The notes under the pieces: generated by a model
Database searches by the model: none
The model's input: the letters and a program-made list of their open reading frames with translations, nothing else
Told to the model about the DNA's origin: nothing
Position numbers and translations under genes: made by a program
Assembly: GCF_001613065.1 (NCBI RefSeq)
Contig: NZ_BDBQ01000040.1
Coordinates: 107,333 to 171,332, forward strand
Origin: Nocardia miyunensis NBRC 108239
Lineage (GTDB): Bacteria; Actinomycetota; Actinomycetes; Mycobacteriales; Mycobacteriaceae
Reading direction: 5' to 3'
DNA: 64,000 nucleotides
Shown here: piece by piece, positions 1 to 8,573 of the stretch
How the letters are laid out: each line of letters begins with the position of its first letter
Position numbering within the stretch: the first letter of the stretch is position 1

Positions 1-1
1 C

Positions 2-64
2 ACCCGCGTACGCGCCGAACGCGCCGCCCTGCTCGGCGGACCGTCGGCCAACCAGCGGGATTGA
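2..64 (+). CDS. C-terminal end of an unidentified protein (partial)
   Basis: An open frame enters from the left edge and stops at a TGA at 62-64, giving about 20 residues that end in ANQRD. Third positions are GC-rich, as expected for coding sequence of this genome. Too little remains to name a family. Confidence 0.4.
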   Translation, partial: TRVRAERAALLGGPSANQRD

Positions 65-373
65 TCCCTGCTGGCCAGAAGCGCACAGCGAAAAAGAAAG
101 CGCGGCAACAATATTCGAGAAAGGAATCGAGCTCCATCCGCAGTCTGGCGTTCATCGATCACGGCAGTCACCGATTGCGAGCGACCTGACGAGGTGAAGC
201 GAGATATCCAGGCCGACCGGGTGGTCGAGTGTCCCGGCGATCGAGGCGCTACGAAGGCGGGCGACGGTATTGATGGGTCCGCAAATTGTCGACCGGTCGC
301 CTTGCCGAGATGCCGGTGGGTGTTTACTGGGGGGAGCGGTTCGATTGCTCTTGGATAGCTGGTCGAGGTGTGT
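65..373. other. Non-coding stretch before the GNAT-AAA+ gene
   Basis: About 310 bases with no convincing gene. The short frames here have no recognisable product. I see no clear hairpin or operator; the promoter of the gene starting at 374 should lie here. Confidence 0.5.
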
Positions 374-1654
374 ATGTCGGTATGGCGACTACGCGAATTT
401 CGTGACGCTGATCTGGATCAGGCGATTCAGATCTGGGAGCAGAGTCGTGCGGCCGGTGCGGACGAGCCGGTGTTCGCGTTGGCAGAGGTGCTGGGGTCCG
501 CGCGGGCGGGGCAGCCGGCGGTGGTGGCCGAGGTCGGCGAGGAGATCGTCGGCATGGCGGTCGCACAGATTCAGGGTGAGCGTGCGTGGGTGCTGCTGGT
601 GGCACTCGGTGCCCAGTGGCGGCAGCGTGGGATCGGCAGTGCGTTGCTGACCGACCTGGAGCGGCGGCTGCGCGCGGACGGCGTGCGGCGGATCTGCACC
701 CTGGTCACCGAGGGAGCCACCGGATCGGTCGCGTTCGAGCACTCCGGATACCAGCGCAGGACTGGTTTGGTCTACTACGAACTGGTCGAGCCGTTGGCAC
801 CCGCGCAGGCCGGTCTGCTGACCGAATTGGGCGGGCGCCTGCTGCCGCCCGGGCTGTGGCAGTCGATGGCGGGAATGGACCGGGAAAAAGAGATCATCGA
901 GCGACGGATCGTGCTGCCGTTGGCGAATCCCGATGTCGCCGAGCGCTATCGGGTTCGGCCACCCAAGAGCGTCATCCTGTTCGGGCCGCCCGGTACCGGT
1001 AAGACCAGCTTCGCCAAAGCCGTCGCGTCGCGGCTCGGGTGGCCGTTCGTAGAGTTGTTCCCCGCTCGACTGGCCACGACAGCCGGCGGCGGGCTCGCGG
1101 CAGCACTGCGTGAGGTGTTCGCGGACCTGGCCGAACTCGATGAACTGCTGCTGTTCATCGATGAGGTGGAGGAGATCGCCGGTGCCCGCGACGGCAAGGC
1201 GACCAGTCCGGCCCATGGTGTGACGAACGAACTGCTCAAGCTGATACCCGGCTTCCGGGAGAACTACAGCCGCCTGCTGATCTGCGCGACCAACTCGGTG
1301 CGCTCGCTGGATCCGGCGTTCCTGCGGCCGGGCCGTTTCGACTACGTGATACCGGTCGGCCCGCCCGACGAGCCCGCGCGTAAAGCGATCTGGCAGCGCT
1401 ACCTGGGCCCCGCCGCCGAGACCCTCGACCTCGACCAGTTGGTCCGCGCTACCGATCACTTCACCCCCGCGGACATCGAGTACGCCGCCCGCGCAGGGGC
1501 GCAGTCGGCGTTCGAACGCGCGATATGCGAGAGAACAAGCGAACCCGCCCGCCTCGAGGACTATCTGGCCGCCATCGCCAATACCCGCCTGACCCTGACC
1601 CCGCAGATCCTGACCGCGTTCGACCACGACCAAGCGAACTACACCCGGCTCTGA
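374..1654 (+). CDS. GNAT acetyltransferase fused to an AAA+ ATPase
   Basis: Two-domain cytoplasmic protein of about 426 residues. Residues 1-135 form a GNAT N-acetyltransferase with the acetyl-CoA loop RQRGIGSALL near residue 90, followed by a typical GNAT end (EHSGYQRR). Residues ~165-426 form an AAA+ ATPase of the FtsH/proteasome-ATPase type: Walker A GPPGTGKT, Walker B LLLFIDEVEE, sensor 1 CATN, and an arginine-finger region RPGRFD. The ATG at 374 is preferred over the in-frame GTG at 368 because CGAGG at 364-368 is well spaced from it. It stands alone, followed by 215 non-coding bases. Inference: an ATP-driven remodeller whose acetyltransferase acts on the same client. No substrate can be named. 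Confidence 0.85.
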   Translation: MSVWRLREFRDADLDQAIQIWEQSRAAGADEPVFALAEVLGSARAGQPAVVAEVGEEIVGMAVAQIQGERAWVLLVALGAQWRQRGIGSALLTDLERRLRADGVRRICTLVTEGATGSVAFEHSGYQRRTGLVYYELVEPLAPAQAGLLTELGGRLLPPGLWQSMAGMDREKEIIERRIVLPLANPDVAERYRVRPPKSVILFGPPGTGKTSFAKAVASRLGWPFVELFPARLATTAGGGLAAALREVFADLAELDELLLFIDEVEEIAGARDGKATSPAHGVTNELLKLIPGFRENYSRLLICATNSVRSLDPAFLRPGRFDYVIPVGPPDEPARKAIWQRYLGPAAETLDLDQLVRATDHFTPADIEYAARAGAQSAFERAICERTSEPARLEDYLAAIANTRLTLTPQILTAFDHDQANYTRL

Positions 1655-1844
1655 AACCCAGCCGTCCCAGCACGAAACCGCCACGCGGGCGGGACGATCC
1701 CCGATCTGCATGTCCGGTTCGATGGCCGCTACGCCGCCGCGGGAGTCGAATCGCGCAGGACATGCGAATGAACTTGTCGTAGTCGATGTTTCGCGCGGCA
1801 GTCGACTGTTCGAGCATCTCGGCTCGTCGAGACGGGCCTGCCTC

Positions 1845-1858
1845 CTGCCGGTCGGCTA
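1845..1858. promoter_or_regulatory. Candidate TetR operator (copy 1)
   Basis: This site matches the perfect palindrome TAGCCGATCGGCTA at 4585-4598 in 11 of 14 positions and lies 12 bases before the ATG at 1870. It probably serves autoregulation of the adjacent TetR gene. Confidence 0.5.
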
Positions 1859-1869
1859 GGCTCGGTGAT

Positions 1870-2460
1870 ATGGCAGCGTGGGCCGATCCGCCGAGTGATG
1901 TCGTGGTCCGGCCCCCTTACAGTGCGGCCAAGCAGCGAACGGTCGATACGGCGCTGCGGTTGTTCGCCGAACACGGCGTCGGCGGGACGTCGTTGCAGAT
2001 GATCGCCGACGCGGTCGGGATCACCAAAGCCGCTATCTACCACCAGTTCCGGACCAAGGACGAGATCGTTCTGGCGGCCGTCGAGTCCGAATTGAACGGG
2101 CTCGAGGCCGCGGTGGCCGCCGCTGAGTCCCAGGACAGCGCGGAACGCGTCCGTGAGGTGCTGGTCGAGCAGGTGGTCGGACTGGTGGTGCGGCGTCGGC
2201 AGTTGGTCGGAATGTTGCAGACCGATCCGGTGATGATTCGGTCCTTGGCGGAGAACGCGCCGTTTCAGCGAATGATCGAGCGGCTCATCGCCTCACATAT
2301 CGGCGATACCAGTCACAGCGGCGTCAGGGTGAAGGTCGCGATGGTGTCGGCCGCTATCGGTGGTGCGGTCACGCATCCCCTCGTGACCGACCTCGACGAC
2401 GAGGTGCTGTACACCCATCTGCTCGACATCACTCATCGGCTGCTACAGCTTCCGGACTGA
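1870..2460 (+). CDS. TetR-family transcriptional regulator (paralogue 1)
   Basis: About 196 residues. The N-terminal TetR helix-turn-helix is clear (TSLQMIADAVGITKAAIY at roughly residues 38-55), followed by a ligand-binding all-helical domain. The ATG at 1870 was chosen over upstream starts because the HTH then sits at the usual distance from the N-terminus. The protein is closely similar along its length to the TetR at 3946-4572, including TDPV and the AAIGGA-THPLV block near the C-terminus, so the two are paralogues. A copy of their likely shared operator lies directly upstream. The effector and targets are unknown. Confidence 0.85.
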   Translation: MAAWADPPSDVVVRPPYSAAKQRTVDTALRLFAEHGVGGTSLQMIADAVGITKAAIYHQFRTKDEIVLAAVESELNGLEAAVAAAESQDSAERVREVLVEQVVGLVVRRRQLVGMLQTDPVMIRSLAENAPFQRMIERLIASHIGDTSHSGVRVKVAMVSAAIGGAVTHPLVTDLDDEVLYTHLLDITHRLLQLPD

Positions 2461-2501
2461 CGGCACCGCCGCGACCAGCGGCGGGCGTGACCCGAGCAGG
2501 T

Positions 2502-2522
2502 GGCTCCGCAAAGAACGGAGCC
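2502..2522. terminator. Bidirectional terminator hairpin
   Basis: A perfect 7-bp stem (GGCTCCG / CGGAGCC) with a 7-base loop in the 76-base gap between the convergent TetR gene and PucR-type gene. There is no strong U tract, which is common in this group. Confidence 0.5.
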
Positions 2523-2536
2523 GGGTGTCGTGGCGC

Positions 2537-3595
2537 TCACTTGGCGGTGGTGAGGAAACCGGCTTGGCTGCGAGCGATGACGGCTGACCACAATGCCCAC
2601 TGGCCGGTGGGGGTCAACGGGTCGAAGCCGGTGAGAGCCGCGACCCGTTTGAGCCGGTAGTCGACGGTATTGACGTGGATGTTGAGCCGGTGGGCGATCG
2701 CCTGGCGGCTCAGGACGCCGGGCAGGTGCAGGCGCAGGGTCTGCATGAGGTGCGTGGAGTCCTCTATCGGGGCGAGCACGGCAGCGAGTTGATCGCGCGC
2801 CGGTCCAGGGCGCGTCAGCTGGTATTCGACCGCCAGGTCGGAGAGCCGATACAACCTACCGATGCGGCCGAATACCATTGCCAGGTCGAGCAATTCGTGT
2901 GCGTGATGGACCGCGCCGGCGACGTCACTCGGTGCCGCGGACGTGGTGGCCGCAGTGAGTCCGACTCCGGCTGCCGACGACAGGTGCGTGAGCAAACGGT
3001 CCAGGACGGTGTCGTCGAGGGGGGACGGTACGAGCAGTGTGCCTCCCCGATTCGACAACCGTGCCAGCGCGGCACGGCTGGTCTGACGGTCCAGTTCCAG
3101 AACAACCCTGGTTCTGGAGTCGGTGCGCAGCGGCCCGTGCCTGCCCTGGACGGGAAAGGCCAGGGCCACCACCGCGTAGGACTGCGCGACGGCGATGCCA
3201 CACTCGCGCGCGAGGGCGGTGGGATCCGCACCGTCGAGTAACGCGGACATCAGGCGTTGGCGCGGTGACTGCTGGTCACACAGTTCGGTCAGATACGCAG
3301 TCGAGATGGTCGCCAGAACCGCGGTCAGAGTCTCGACGACCGCATCCGGCAGTCGGGCACCGGCCGTGGGAACAGTGTCGCGACGAGCCGCGTTCATCAC
3401 GCTGTCGGTCAGGTGTTTGTGCACCGTCTCCAGAGGGATTCCCGCCTGCGCCCATTCGATCGCGGCCGTCTCGGCCTCGTGTGTGATCTGGGTGGGGGAC
3501 GGGTTGCGGCCGATGATCGAGTTGACCAGCACGCGACAGGCGCGCGTCAGCACCTGGTCGGAAAGCGCGGGCAGCGATGAGAGCGTGAGAGACAT
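2537..3595 (-). CDS. PucR/CdaR-type transcriptional regulator
   Basis: About 352 residues. The C-terminal ~60 residues carry the PucR-family helix-turn-helix (LSRQAIAHRLNIHVNTVDYR), preceded by a GGDEF-like/PucR middle region and an N-terminal helical domain. The start at 3595 (MSLTLSS) is chosen because AGGTGG sits 4 bases upstream. The longer open frame to 3892 would add 99 residues of non-coding-like composition. Family members act as activators of catabolic or stress operons. The neighbours are two TetR regulators, and tandem copies of the TetR operator lie about 250 bases upstream, so it is probably under their control. Confidence 0.8.
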   Translation of the reverse strand: MSLTLSSLPALSDQVLTRACRVLVNSIIGRNPSPTQITHEAETAAIEWAQAGIPLETVHKHLTDSVMNAARRDTVPTAGARLPDAVVETLTAVLATISTAYLTELCDQQSPRQRLMSALLDGADPTALARECGIAVAQSYAVVALAFPVQGRHGPLRTDSRTRVVLELDRQTSRAALARLSNRGGTLLVPSPLDDTVLDRLLTHLSSAAGVGLTAATTSAAPSDVAGAVHHAHELLDLAMVFGRIGRLYRLSDLAVEYQLTRPGPARDQLAAVLAPIEDSTHLMQTLRLHLPGVLSRQAIAHRLNIHVNTVDYRLKRVAALTGFDPLTPTGQWALWSAVIARSQAGFLTTAK

Positions 3596-3844
3596 CGAAC
3601 CACCTGGGTTTCGGAAGGGATCGACGAAGGAGATCGCGTGAAATGTCAGGTGTTTCGATCGGTGCATTCTCGTGTGGCAATGAAAGATGCCGATATCCAC
3701 CGTGCTGAGAACCTGCGCAGGAATGTACGGGCAGTTCTCCTCGATAAACTGTGCCGGTTCATCTCGGCCTCCGCTTCTCATCGTCGAGTTGTGAACGGCA
3801 CGCGAGGCCGAAATATCGCGCATCGCGAACATCGCATCGTCGGC
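3596..3844. other. Leader region upstream of the PucR-type gene
   Basis: About 250 bases between the PucR-type start and the tandem operators. No credible gene is seen; the small plus-strand frame at 3638-3847 has no ribosome-binding site or recognisable product. It would be a long untranslated leader if transcription starts at the operators. Confidence 0.4.
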
Positions 3845-3881
3845 TAGCCGATCAGCTAGGCTGAGGCTAGCCGAACGGCAA
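3845..3881. promoter_or_regulatory. Tandem candidate TetR operators (copies 2 and 3)
   Basis: Two sites resemble the palindrome TAGCCGATCGGCTA. One at 3845-3858 matches 13 of 14 positions and one at 3868-3881 matches 12 of 14. Their starts are 23 bp apart, about two helical turns. A further 10-bp palindrome (CGGCTAGCCG) overlaps at 3841-3850. Confidence 0.55.
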
Positions 3882-3945
3882 GTCGAGGGCAAGGCCCCCG
3901 TTGTCGTGGGTGGGCCCTACACCAGTTCGGTCGTCGAACGGCGGA

Positions 3946-4572
3946 TTACGTCGGGTGATCCTCGGCCGGGAGTCGGAAGAGCCGTTGCGTCAGGTGCATA
4001 AGATGCAGCCGTAGGGTTGCGTTGTCGAAATTCGCGACCAACGGATGCGTGGCGGCGCCGCCGATGGCTGCCATCAGCATCGAGGTCGGTACCTCGGTCG
4101 TTCCTGTCGAATCGCCCGTCTCGAGCACCGCGAACAGTCGATCCATCACGCGATGAAACGGCTCGTAGTCGGCGAGGAATTCGGCGATGACCGGATCGGT
4201 CTGCAGCATTCCGACGAAGCCGCGCCGTTCGACGGTCAGGTCGATCATCCTGCTGAGCAGAACCTCGCGGGCGGTCACATCGCATTGCTGGGCTTCGGCC
4301 TCGTCCACCGCGGCCTCGAGCCAGGCCAATTCGCTGGTAGCCACACCGAGCACGATGTCGAACTTCGTCCGGAACTGGAAATAGATCGCCGCCTTGGTCA
4401 CGCCGACCGCATCGGCGATCATCTGCAGCGAGGTCCCGCTCACCCCGTGCCGGCTGAACAACTCCACCGCCGCGGCGATCGTTCGAGCCTGCGCTGGGCT
4501 GTACGCACCACGATCCGCCGAGCTTGCCGACACCGTGTCCACGGAACTCACAGCACGAGAATAGGCGATCAC
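3946..4572 (-). CDS. TetR-family transcriptional regulator (paralogue 2)
   Basis: About 208 residues from a GTG at 4572; an internal GTG at 4551 (VSSVDTV) is an alternative. HTH TSLQMIADAVGVTKAAIYFQ lies near residues 44-63. Close paralogue of the TetR at 1870-2460. A perfect 14-bp palindrome lies 13 bases before the start, so autorepression is likely. The gene is divergent from the cholesterol-oxidase-like gene at 4899, which may share the control region. This link is inferred from position only. Confidence 0.85.
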   Translation of the reverse strand: MIAYSRAVSSVDTVSASSADRGAYSPAQARTIAAAVELFSRHGVSGTSLQMIADAVGVTKAAIYFQFRTKFDIVLGVATSELAWLEAAVDEAEAQQCDVTAREVLLSRMIDLTVERRGFVGMLQTDPVIAEFLADYEPFHRVMDRLFAVLETGDSTGTTEVPTSMLMAAIGGAATHPLVANFDNATLRLHLMHLTQRLFRLPAEDHPT

Positions 4573-4584
4573 TCATCGGGACAG

Positions 4585-4598
4585 TAGCCGATCGGCTA
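4585..4598. promoter_or_regulatory. Perfect palindromic TetR operator
   Basis: TAGCCGATCGGCTA is a perfect 14-bp palindrome just upstream of the TetR at 4572. It is the best copy of a motif found four times within 2.8 kb around the two TetR paralogues and the PucR-type gene. Confidence 0.65.
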
Positions 4599-4898
4599 GC
4601 GCCTCGAACCGGATATCGCCGGGGTTGTTGTGGGTGAGGTCAGCTTCTTCGCTTGCGCGCCTGTTGAATTCCCGGAAACCCACTCGCCGGATCGAGTCTT
4701 CCCATATCGGCCACTAACGTCGTGTCCGCAGTCCGAATGGGTTTCATTTCTTCGTGCAACCCACATCGGTGCAGGTCATCCATTACTGATCCGTGGCAGT
4801 GCCGTGCGGAATTCGAGCGTTCTCGATTCTTCGCCGGTTGCCGCTCGTCGAGGTGAATTCGATGTCGAGTGTTTTCCGCGTGCTTTGGAGGTCGATCA
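4599..4898. other. Intergenic region before the GMC oxidoreductase
   Basis: About 300 bases without a convincing gene. It should hold the promoter of the GMC oxidoreductase; no operator beyond the palindrome at 4585-4598 was recognised. Confidence 0.4.
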
Positions 4899-6497
4899 AT
4901 GTCTGTCATCACCCGTCGTTCATTTCTGGGTGGGGCGGTAGCGGCGGGGATAGCCGGTGCGGGGGCGAGATCGGGAACCGCCACCGCCGGTGGCATAGGC
5001 GCCGATATCGCCAGAGTGCGGGTCGTCCGTGAGGACCATCGGGTGATCGTGATCGGATCGGGTTTCGGCGGCGGGGTCACCGCGCTGCGGTTGGCTCAGG
5101 CCGGTGTGCCGGTTCTGGTACTGGAACGCGGATTGCGGTGGCCGGCCGGGCCGAACTCCGAAACCTTCCCGCGCGCAACAGCTCCCGACAAACGGATCCT
5201 GTGGTACAAGTCGGCGCCGCAGTTGTTCGGCAAGCCCGTCGCGTTCGATCCGTACGCCGGCCTGCTCGAAGCGGTCGTCGGGGAGAACATGACCGCCTTG
5301 TGCGCGGCCGGGGTCGGCGGCGGATCGCTGGTCTACCAGGGCATGGCACTCGAACCCGCGAAAGAGGTGTTCAACAGGCAACTTCCGGAGCAGTTGGACT
5401 GGGACACCATGCACCGGGTCCACTACCCCCGAGTGGCGAAGATGCTGCAGATCGCTGTGGCCCCTGACGAATTGATCAACACCCCCAACTACAGGGCCGT
5501 GCGAGTGTTCGCGGACCATGTGCGAAAAGCCGGGCTACCGGTGTCGAAGATTCCGATGCCGATCGACTGGAACTACGCGGTCGACGAGATCCACGGCAAG
5601 ATGAAACCCTCGTACACCAACGGTGACGGCGCGCTCGGAGTGAACAACGGCGGCAAGCACTCGGTTGATGTCACCTATCTGGCCGCCGCGGAGGCCACCG
5701 GGCGAGTCAGCGTCGCGCCGCTGCACCATGTCACCGATGTCGAACGCGCCGAGGACGGGCGTTGGACCGTGCACGTGGACCGGACCGATGCCTCGGGCAG
5801 GGTCGTGGAGAACAAGATCCTGACCACTCCGGCGCTGGTGATGGCCGCGGGCAGTCTCAACACCACGCGGCTGCTCGTGCGCGCCGCTGCCACGGGCCGG
5901 ATCCCGGACATGCCGGACGGACTCGGCGGCAGCTGGGGCACCAACGGCGACCGGATCTACACCTGGACTCCCTTGGACGCCGATGTCGGCTACCCGCAGG
6001 GCGGACCGGTCGTGTACGGCAGCCTGAACTGGGACAACCCTGCCACTGCCGCGACCGTGATCCAAGCATCGATTCCCCCGATGGGCATCGATGCGCGCAC
6101 CACGATGCTGGTCGGCTACGGCGTCAGCGATGCCCGCGGACGCTTCGTCTACAAGTCGGCCTCCGACGAAGCCATCCTGCGATGGGCCGAGGAGGGCGAC
6201 GCCGTCGCGCAGAACGGCCACATCGGACCATTGGTCCACAAGGTGGCGGGTTCGTCGAGCGTGCTCACCGACACCAACGCGGCATTGCCGTCCACTTGGC
6301 ATCCGCTGGGCGGGGCGCCCATGGGCCCGGTGTGCGATCTGGATGGCCGGGTCCACGGACAGCGCGGCCTCTACGTGCTCGACGGTGCGCTCATCCCCGG
6401 CAACAGCGCGGCCTGCAATCCCTCGATGACCATCGCGGCGGTCGCCGAACGTGCGCTGGACAATCTCGTCCGACAGGACGTGGGCACGATCATCTGA
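4899..6497 (+). CDS. Tat-exported GMC oxidoreductase, cholesterol-oxidase-like
   Basis: About 532 residues. The start at 4899 has GGAGG 7 bases upstream and gives a twin-arginine signal (TRRSFLGGAVAAG), so the enzyme is folded in the cytoplasm and exported. An FAD-binding dinucleotide fold follows (VIGSGFGGGVTALRLAQAG, residues ~50-68). Near the C-terminus are the class I cholesterol oxidase signatures STWHPLGGAPMG (active-site His) and ACNPSMTIAAVAER (active-site Asn). The family oxidises 3-beta-hydroxysterols to 3-keto-4-enes with H2O2 release. Other substrates are possible, since length and fold also fit related GMC alcohol oxidases. It stands alone, divergent from a TetR gene. Confidence 0.8.
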   Translation: MSVITRRSFLGGAVAAGIAGAGARSGTATAGGIGADIARVRVVREDHRVIVIGSGFGGGVTALRLAQAGVPVLVLERGLRWPAGPNSETFPRATAPDKRILWYKSAPQLFGKPVAFDPYAGLLEAVVGENMTALCAAGVGGGSLVYQGMALEPAKEVFNRQLPEQLDWDTMHRVHYPRVAKMLQIAVAPDELINTPNYRAVRVFADHVRKAGLPVSKIPMPIDWNYAVDEIHGKMKPSYTNGDGALGVNNGGKHSVDVTYLAAAEATGRVSVAPLHHVTDVERAEDGRWTVHVDRTDASGRVVENKILTTPALVMAAGSLNTTRLLVRAAATGRIPDMPDGLGGSWGTNGDRIYTWTPLDADVGYPQGGPVVYGSLNWDNPATAATVIQASIPPMGIDARTTMLVGYGVSDARGRFVYKSASDEAILRWAEEGDAVAQNGHIGPLVHKVAGSSSVLTDTNAALPSTWHPLGGAPMGPVCDLDGRVHGQRGLYVLDGALIPGNSAACNPSMTIAAVAERALDNLVRQDVGTII

Positions 6498-6566
6498 GAT
6501 GCGGCTGGTCCCAGGACCCACACTGGAGCCCCTGCGCCCGGCTGTCGAGCTCGGTGCGAGGGCGCG

Positions 6567-7661
6567 CTATTCACGGTCGGTCGGCAGCAGCAGGCCGGTC
6601 TCCGGGTCGTACCAGCGATGGGATTGCCAGGGGAGGTGGAGCGACAGCACGGTGCCGGGTTCGGCGCGGAAGGCCGGTGGCGCTTGGACTTTCACCGTCT
6701 GCCCGGCGATGGTGGTGGTGAGCAGGGTGGCGGAGCCGAGGGGTTCGAAAACCTGGAGTTCGGCGTCTACCGCATGGCCGGGGTGCTCGCCGTTCACGAC
6801 GATGGACTCGGGGCGGATGCCGAGCCTGATCGTCTTCCCCGCGAAGGTGGACAAGGCGGCGGGTGCGGGCAGCGATTGGCCTCCCAGATCGAGGCGGGGG
6901 CCGGACTCGCCGGCCGCGATCGTCCCGGTGAGGAAGTTCATGGGCGGGCCGCCGAGGAATCCGCCGACGAATTCCGTTGCGGGATCGTCGTATACCTCGG
7001 TGGGCGCGCCGCACTGAACCACCACGCCCGCGCGCATGACCGCCACCCGGTCGCCCAGCGACAGCGCCTCCACCTGGTCGTGCGTGACATAGATCGTCGT
7101 GGTACCGAGCTCGGCGACCAGCTTCTTCAACTCGGCGCGAAACGACATGCGCAGCAGGGCATCCAGATTCGACAACGGCTCGTCCATGAGCAGGACGTCG
7201 GCGTCCATCACGATCGCGCGGGCCACCGCGACCCGTTGGCGCTGCCCGCCGGAAAGCTTCGCCGGATAGCGATCGAGATACGGTGTGAGCTGTAGCAGTT
7301 CGGCGGCCCAGGCGACCTTGCGCCGTACCTCCTCACCCGAAACCCCGCGCATGCGCAGCCCGAAACCGATGTTGTCGGAGACCTTTTTGTTGGGGAACAC
7401 CGCATAGGACTGGAACACCATCGACAGGTTGCGCCGTCGCGGTTCGAGATAGGTGACGTCCCGGCCGCCGATCACGATCTGCCCCGAGTCCGGCACTTCC
7501 AGTCCGGCGATCATCCGCAGCAATGTCGTCTTGCCGCAGCCGGAAGGCCCGAGCAGCACCACGAATTCGCCGTCGGCGATCTCGAGTGATACCTCGTCGG
7601 TGGCGCGTCCCGTGCCGCCGGGATAGGTCTTCACCAGGTCACGAAGGACCACCTCAGCCAT
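6567..7661 (-). CDS. Sugar ABC importer ATP-binding subunit (UgpC/MsmK/SugC type)
   Basis: About 364 residues. Walker A GPSGCGKTT near residue 38, signature LSGGQRQRVAVARA near 135, Walker B VLLMDEPLSNLD, H-loop YVTHDQVEA, then a C-terminal TOBE-like regulatory domain (~residues 235-364) as in the MalK/UgpC class. Last gene of a four-gene minus-strand operon: binding protein, two permeases, ATPase. The spacing to the upstream permease is 27 bases. It energises uptake of an oligosaccharide or sugar derivative; the substrate is unknown. Confidence 0.9.
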   Translation of the reverse strand: MAEVVLRDLVKTYPGGTGRATDEVSLEIADGEFVVLLGPSGCGKTTLLRMIAGLEVPDSGQIVIGGRDVTYLEPRRRNLSMVFQSYAVFPNKKVSDNIGFGLRMRGVSGEEVRRKVAWAAELLQLTPYLDRYPAKLSGGQRQRVAVARAIVMDADVLLMDEPLSNLDALLRMSFRAELKKLVAELGTTTIYVTHDQVEALSLGDRVAVMRAGVVVQCGAPTEVYDDPATEFVGGFLGGPPMNFLTGTIAAGESGPRLDLGGQSLPAPAALSTFAGKTIRLGIRPESIVVNGEHPGHAVDAELQVFEPLGSATLLTTTIAGQTVKVQAPPAFRAEPGTVLSLHLPWQSHRWYDPETGLLLPTDRE

Positions 7662-7688
7662 CGCAGATCCCTGTCGTCGGAAGGTCTT

Positions 7689-8573
7689 TCATCGAAGCGT
7701 CGTCCCCCACATGTTCACCAGATAGCGGCGCATCACCAGGATGAACAACAGCGCCGGGATGATCAGCGCGAACCCGCCCGCGAAGCGGTACGGCGCCGAG
7801 GCCTCCGACAGCGAGGTGAGCACCTGTGCCGGCAGCGTGCGGTGGCCCAGCGTCACGATCGTCGCGCCGAGGATCTCGTTCCAGGACAGCACGAAGGTGA
7901 AGATCGACGAGGCTGCCAGTCCCGGAAGCGCCAGCGGCACAACCACTTTGCGGGCGGCCTGCCAGCGCGTGCAGCCGAAGACCTGGGCGGCCTCCTCCAG
8001 ATCGGCCGGCACCGCGACGAAGATGCTCGCAGTGATGAGCACGGTGGTCGGCAGGGCCAGTGTGGTGTGCACGAGTGTCACAGCCAGCACGGTGTCGTAG
8101 ACGTGGGCGTGCAGGAAGATCGTCGCCAGCGGCACCGACAGCACCACGATCGGCAACGCGCGGACCAGCAGGATGAAGACCTGATAGGTGTCCTTACCGC
8201 GGAACGCGTAGCGCGCCAGCGCATATCCCGCGGGCGCGCCGATCACCAGGGACCAGAACACCGTGTAGAGCCCGACCAGCACCGAATTACCGAAGGCGGG
8301 CACCGTGCCCGTCGCCCGGAAGAACGACGACAGCGTTTCGCCCGAAAAGTGGTCGGGGATCAACGGTTTCGGAAACTCGTCGAGGGTCTCGCGGGAGGAC
8401 ACCGCCGACAGCCCGATGAGCACGATCGGCAACGCCATGAACACTGTCACCGCGATGCATCCCAGCTGGACACCTACGGCCCGCCACCGCCGCCTGCGCA
8501 GCGGTGTCCGGTCGACCGGCGGGAGGACGGTTCGCGACTCGGCGGCAACGGTGTTCGGGATCACCTCGCTCAT
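7689..8573 (-). CDS. Sugar ABC importer permease (MalG/SugB type)
   Basis: About 294 residues with six predicted membrane segments. The EAA-type cytoplasmic loop is visible as DLEEAAQVFGCTRWQAARKV, the site that contacts the ATPase. The start at 8573 (MSEVIP) overlaps the stop of the upstream permease in an ATGA arrangement, so the two are translationally coupled. The longer open frame to 9122 is a shadow of the upstream permease. Confidence 0.9.
   Translation of the reverse strand: MSEVIPNTVAAESRTVLPPVDRTPLRRRRWRAVGVQLGCIAVTVFMALPIVLIGLSAVSSRETLDEFPKPLIPDHFSGETLSSFFRATGTVPAFGNSVLVGLYTVFWSLVIGAPAGYALARYAFRGKDTYQVFILLVRALPIVVLSVPLATIFLHAHVYDTVLAVTLVHTTLALPTTVLITASIFVAVPADLEEAAQVFGCTRWQAARKVVVPLALPGLAASSIFTFVLSWNEILGATIVTLGHRTLPAQVLTSLSEASAPYRFAGGFALIIPALLFILVMRRYLVNMWGTTLR

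Noticed and set aside
389..1711. A 440-codon minus-strand open frame
   Set aside because: Antisense to the GNAT-AAA+ gene, Arg/Gly/Gln-rich composition, no domains.
3596..3892. A 99-residue N-terminal extension of the PucR-type regulator
   Set aside because: Composition is non-coding-like, it runs through the TetR operators, and the ATG at 3595 has a good ribosome-binding site.
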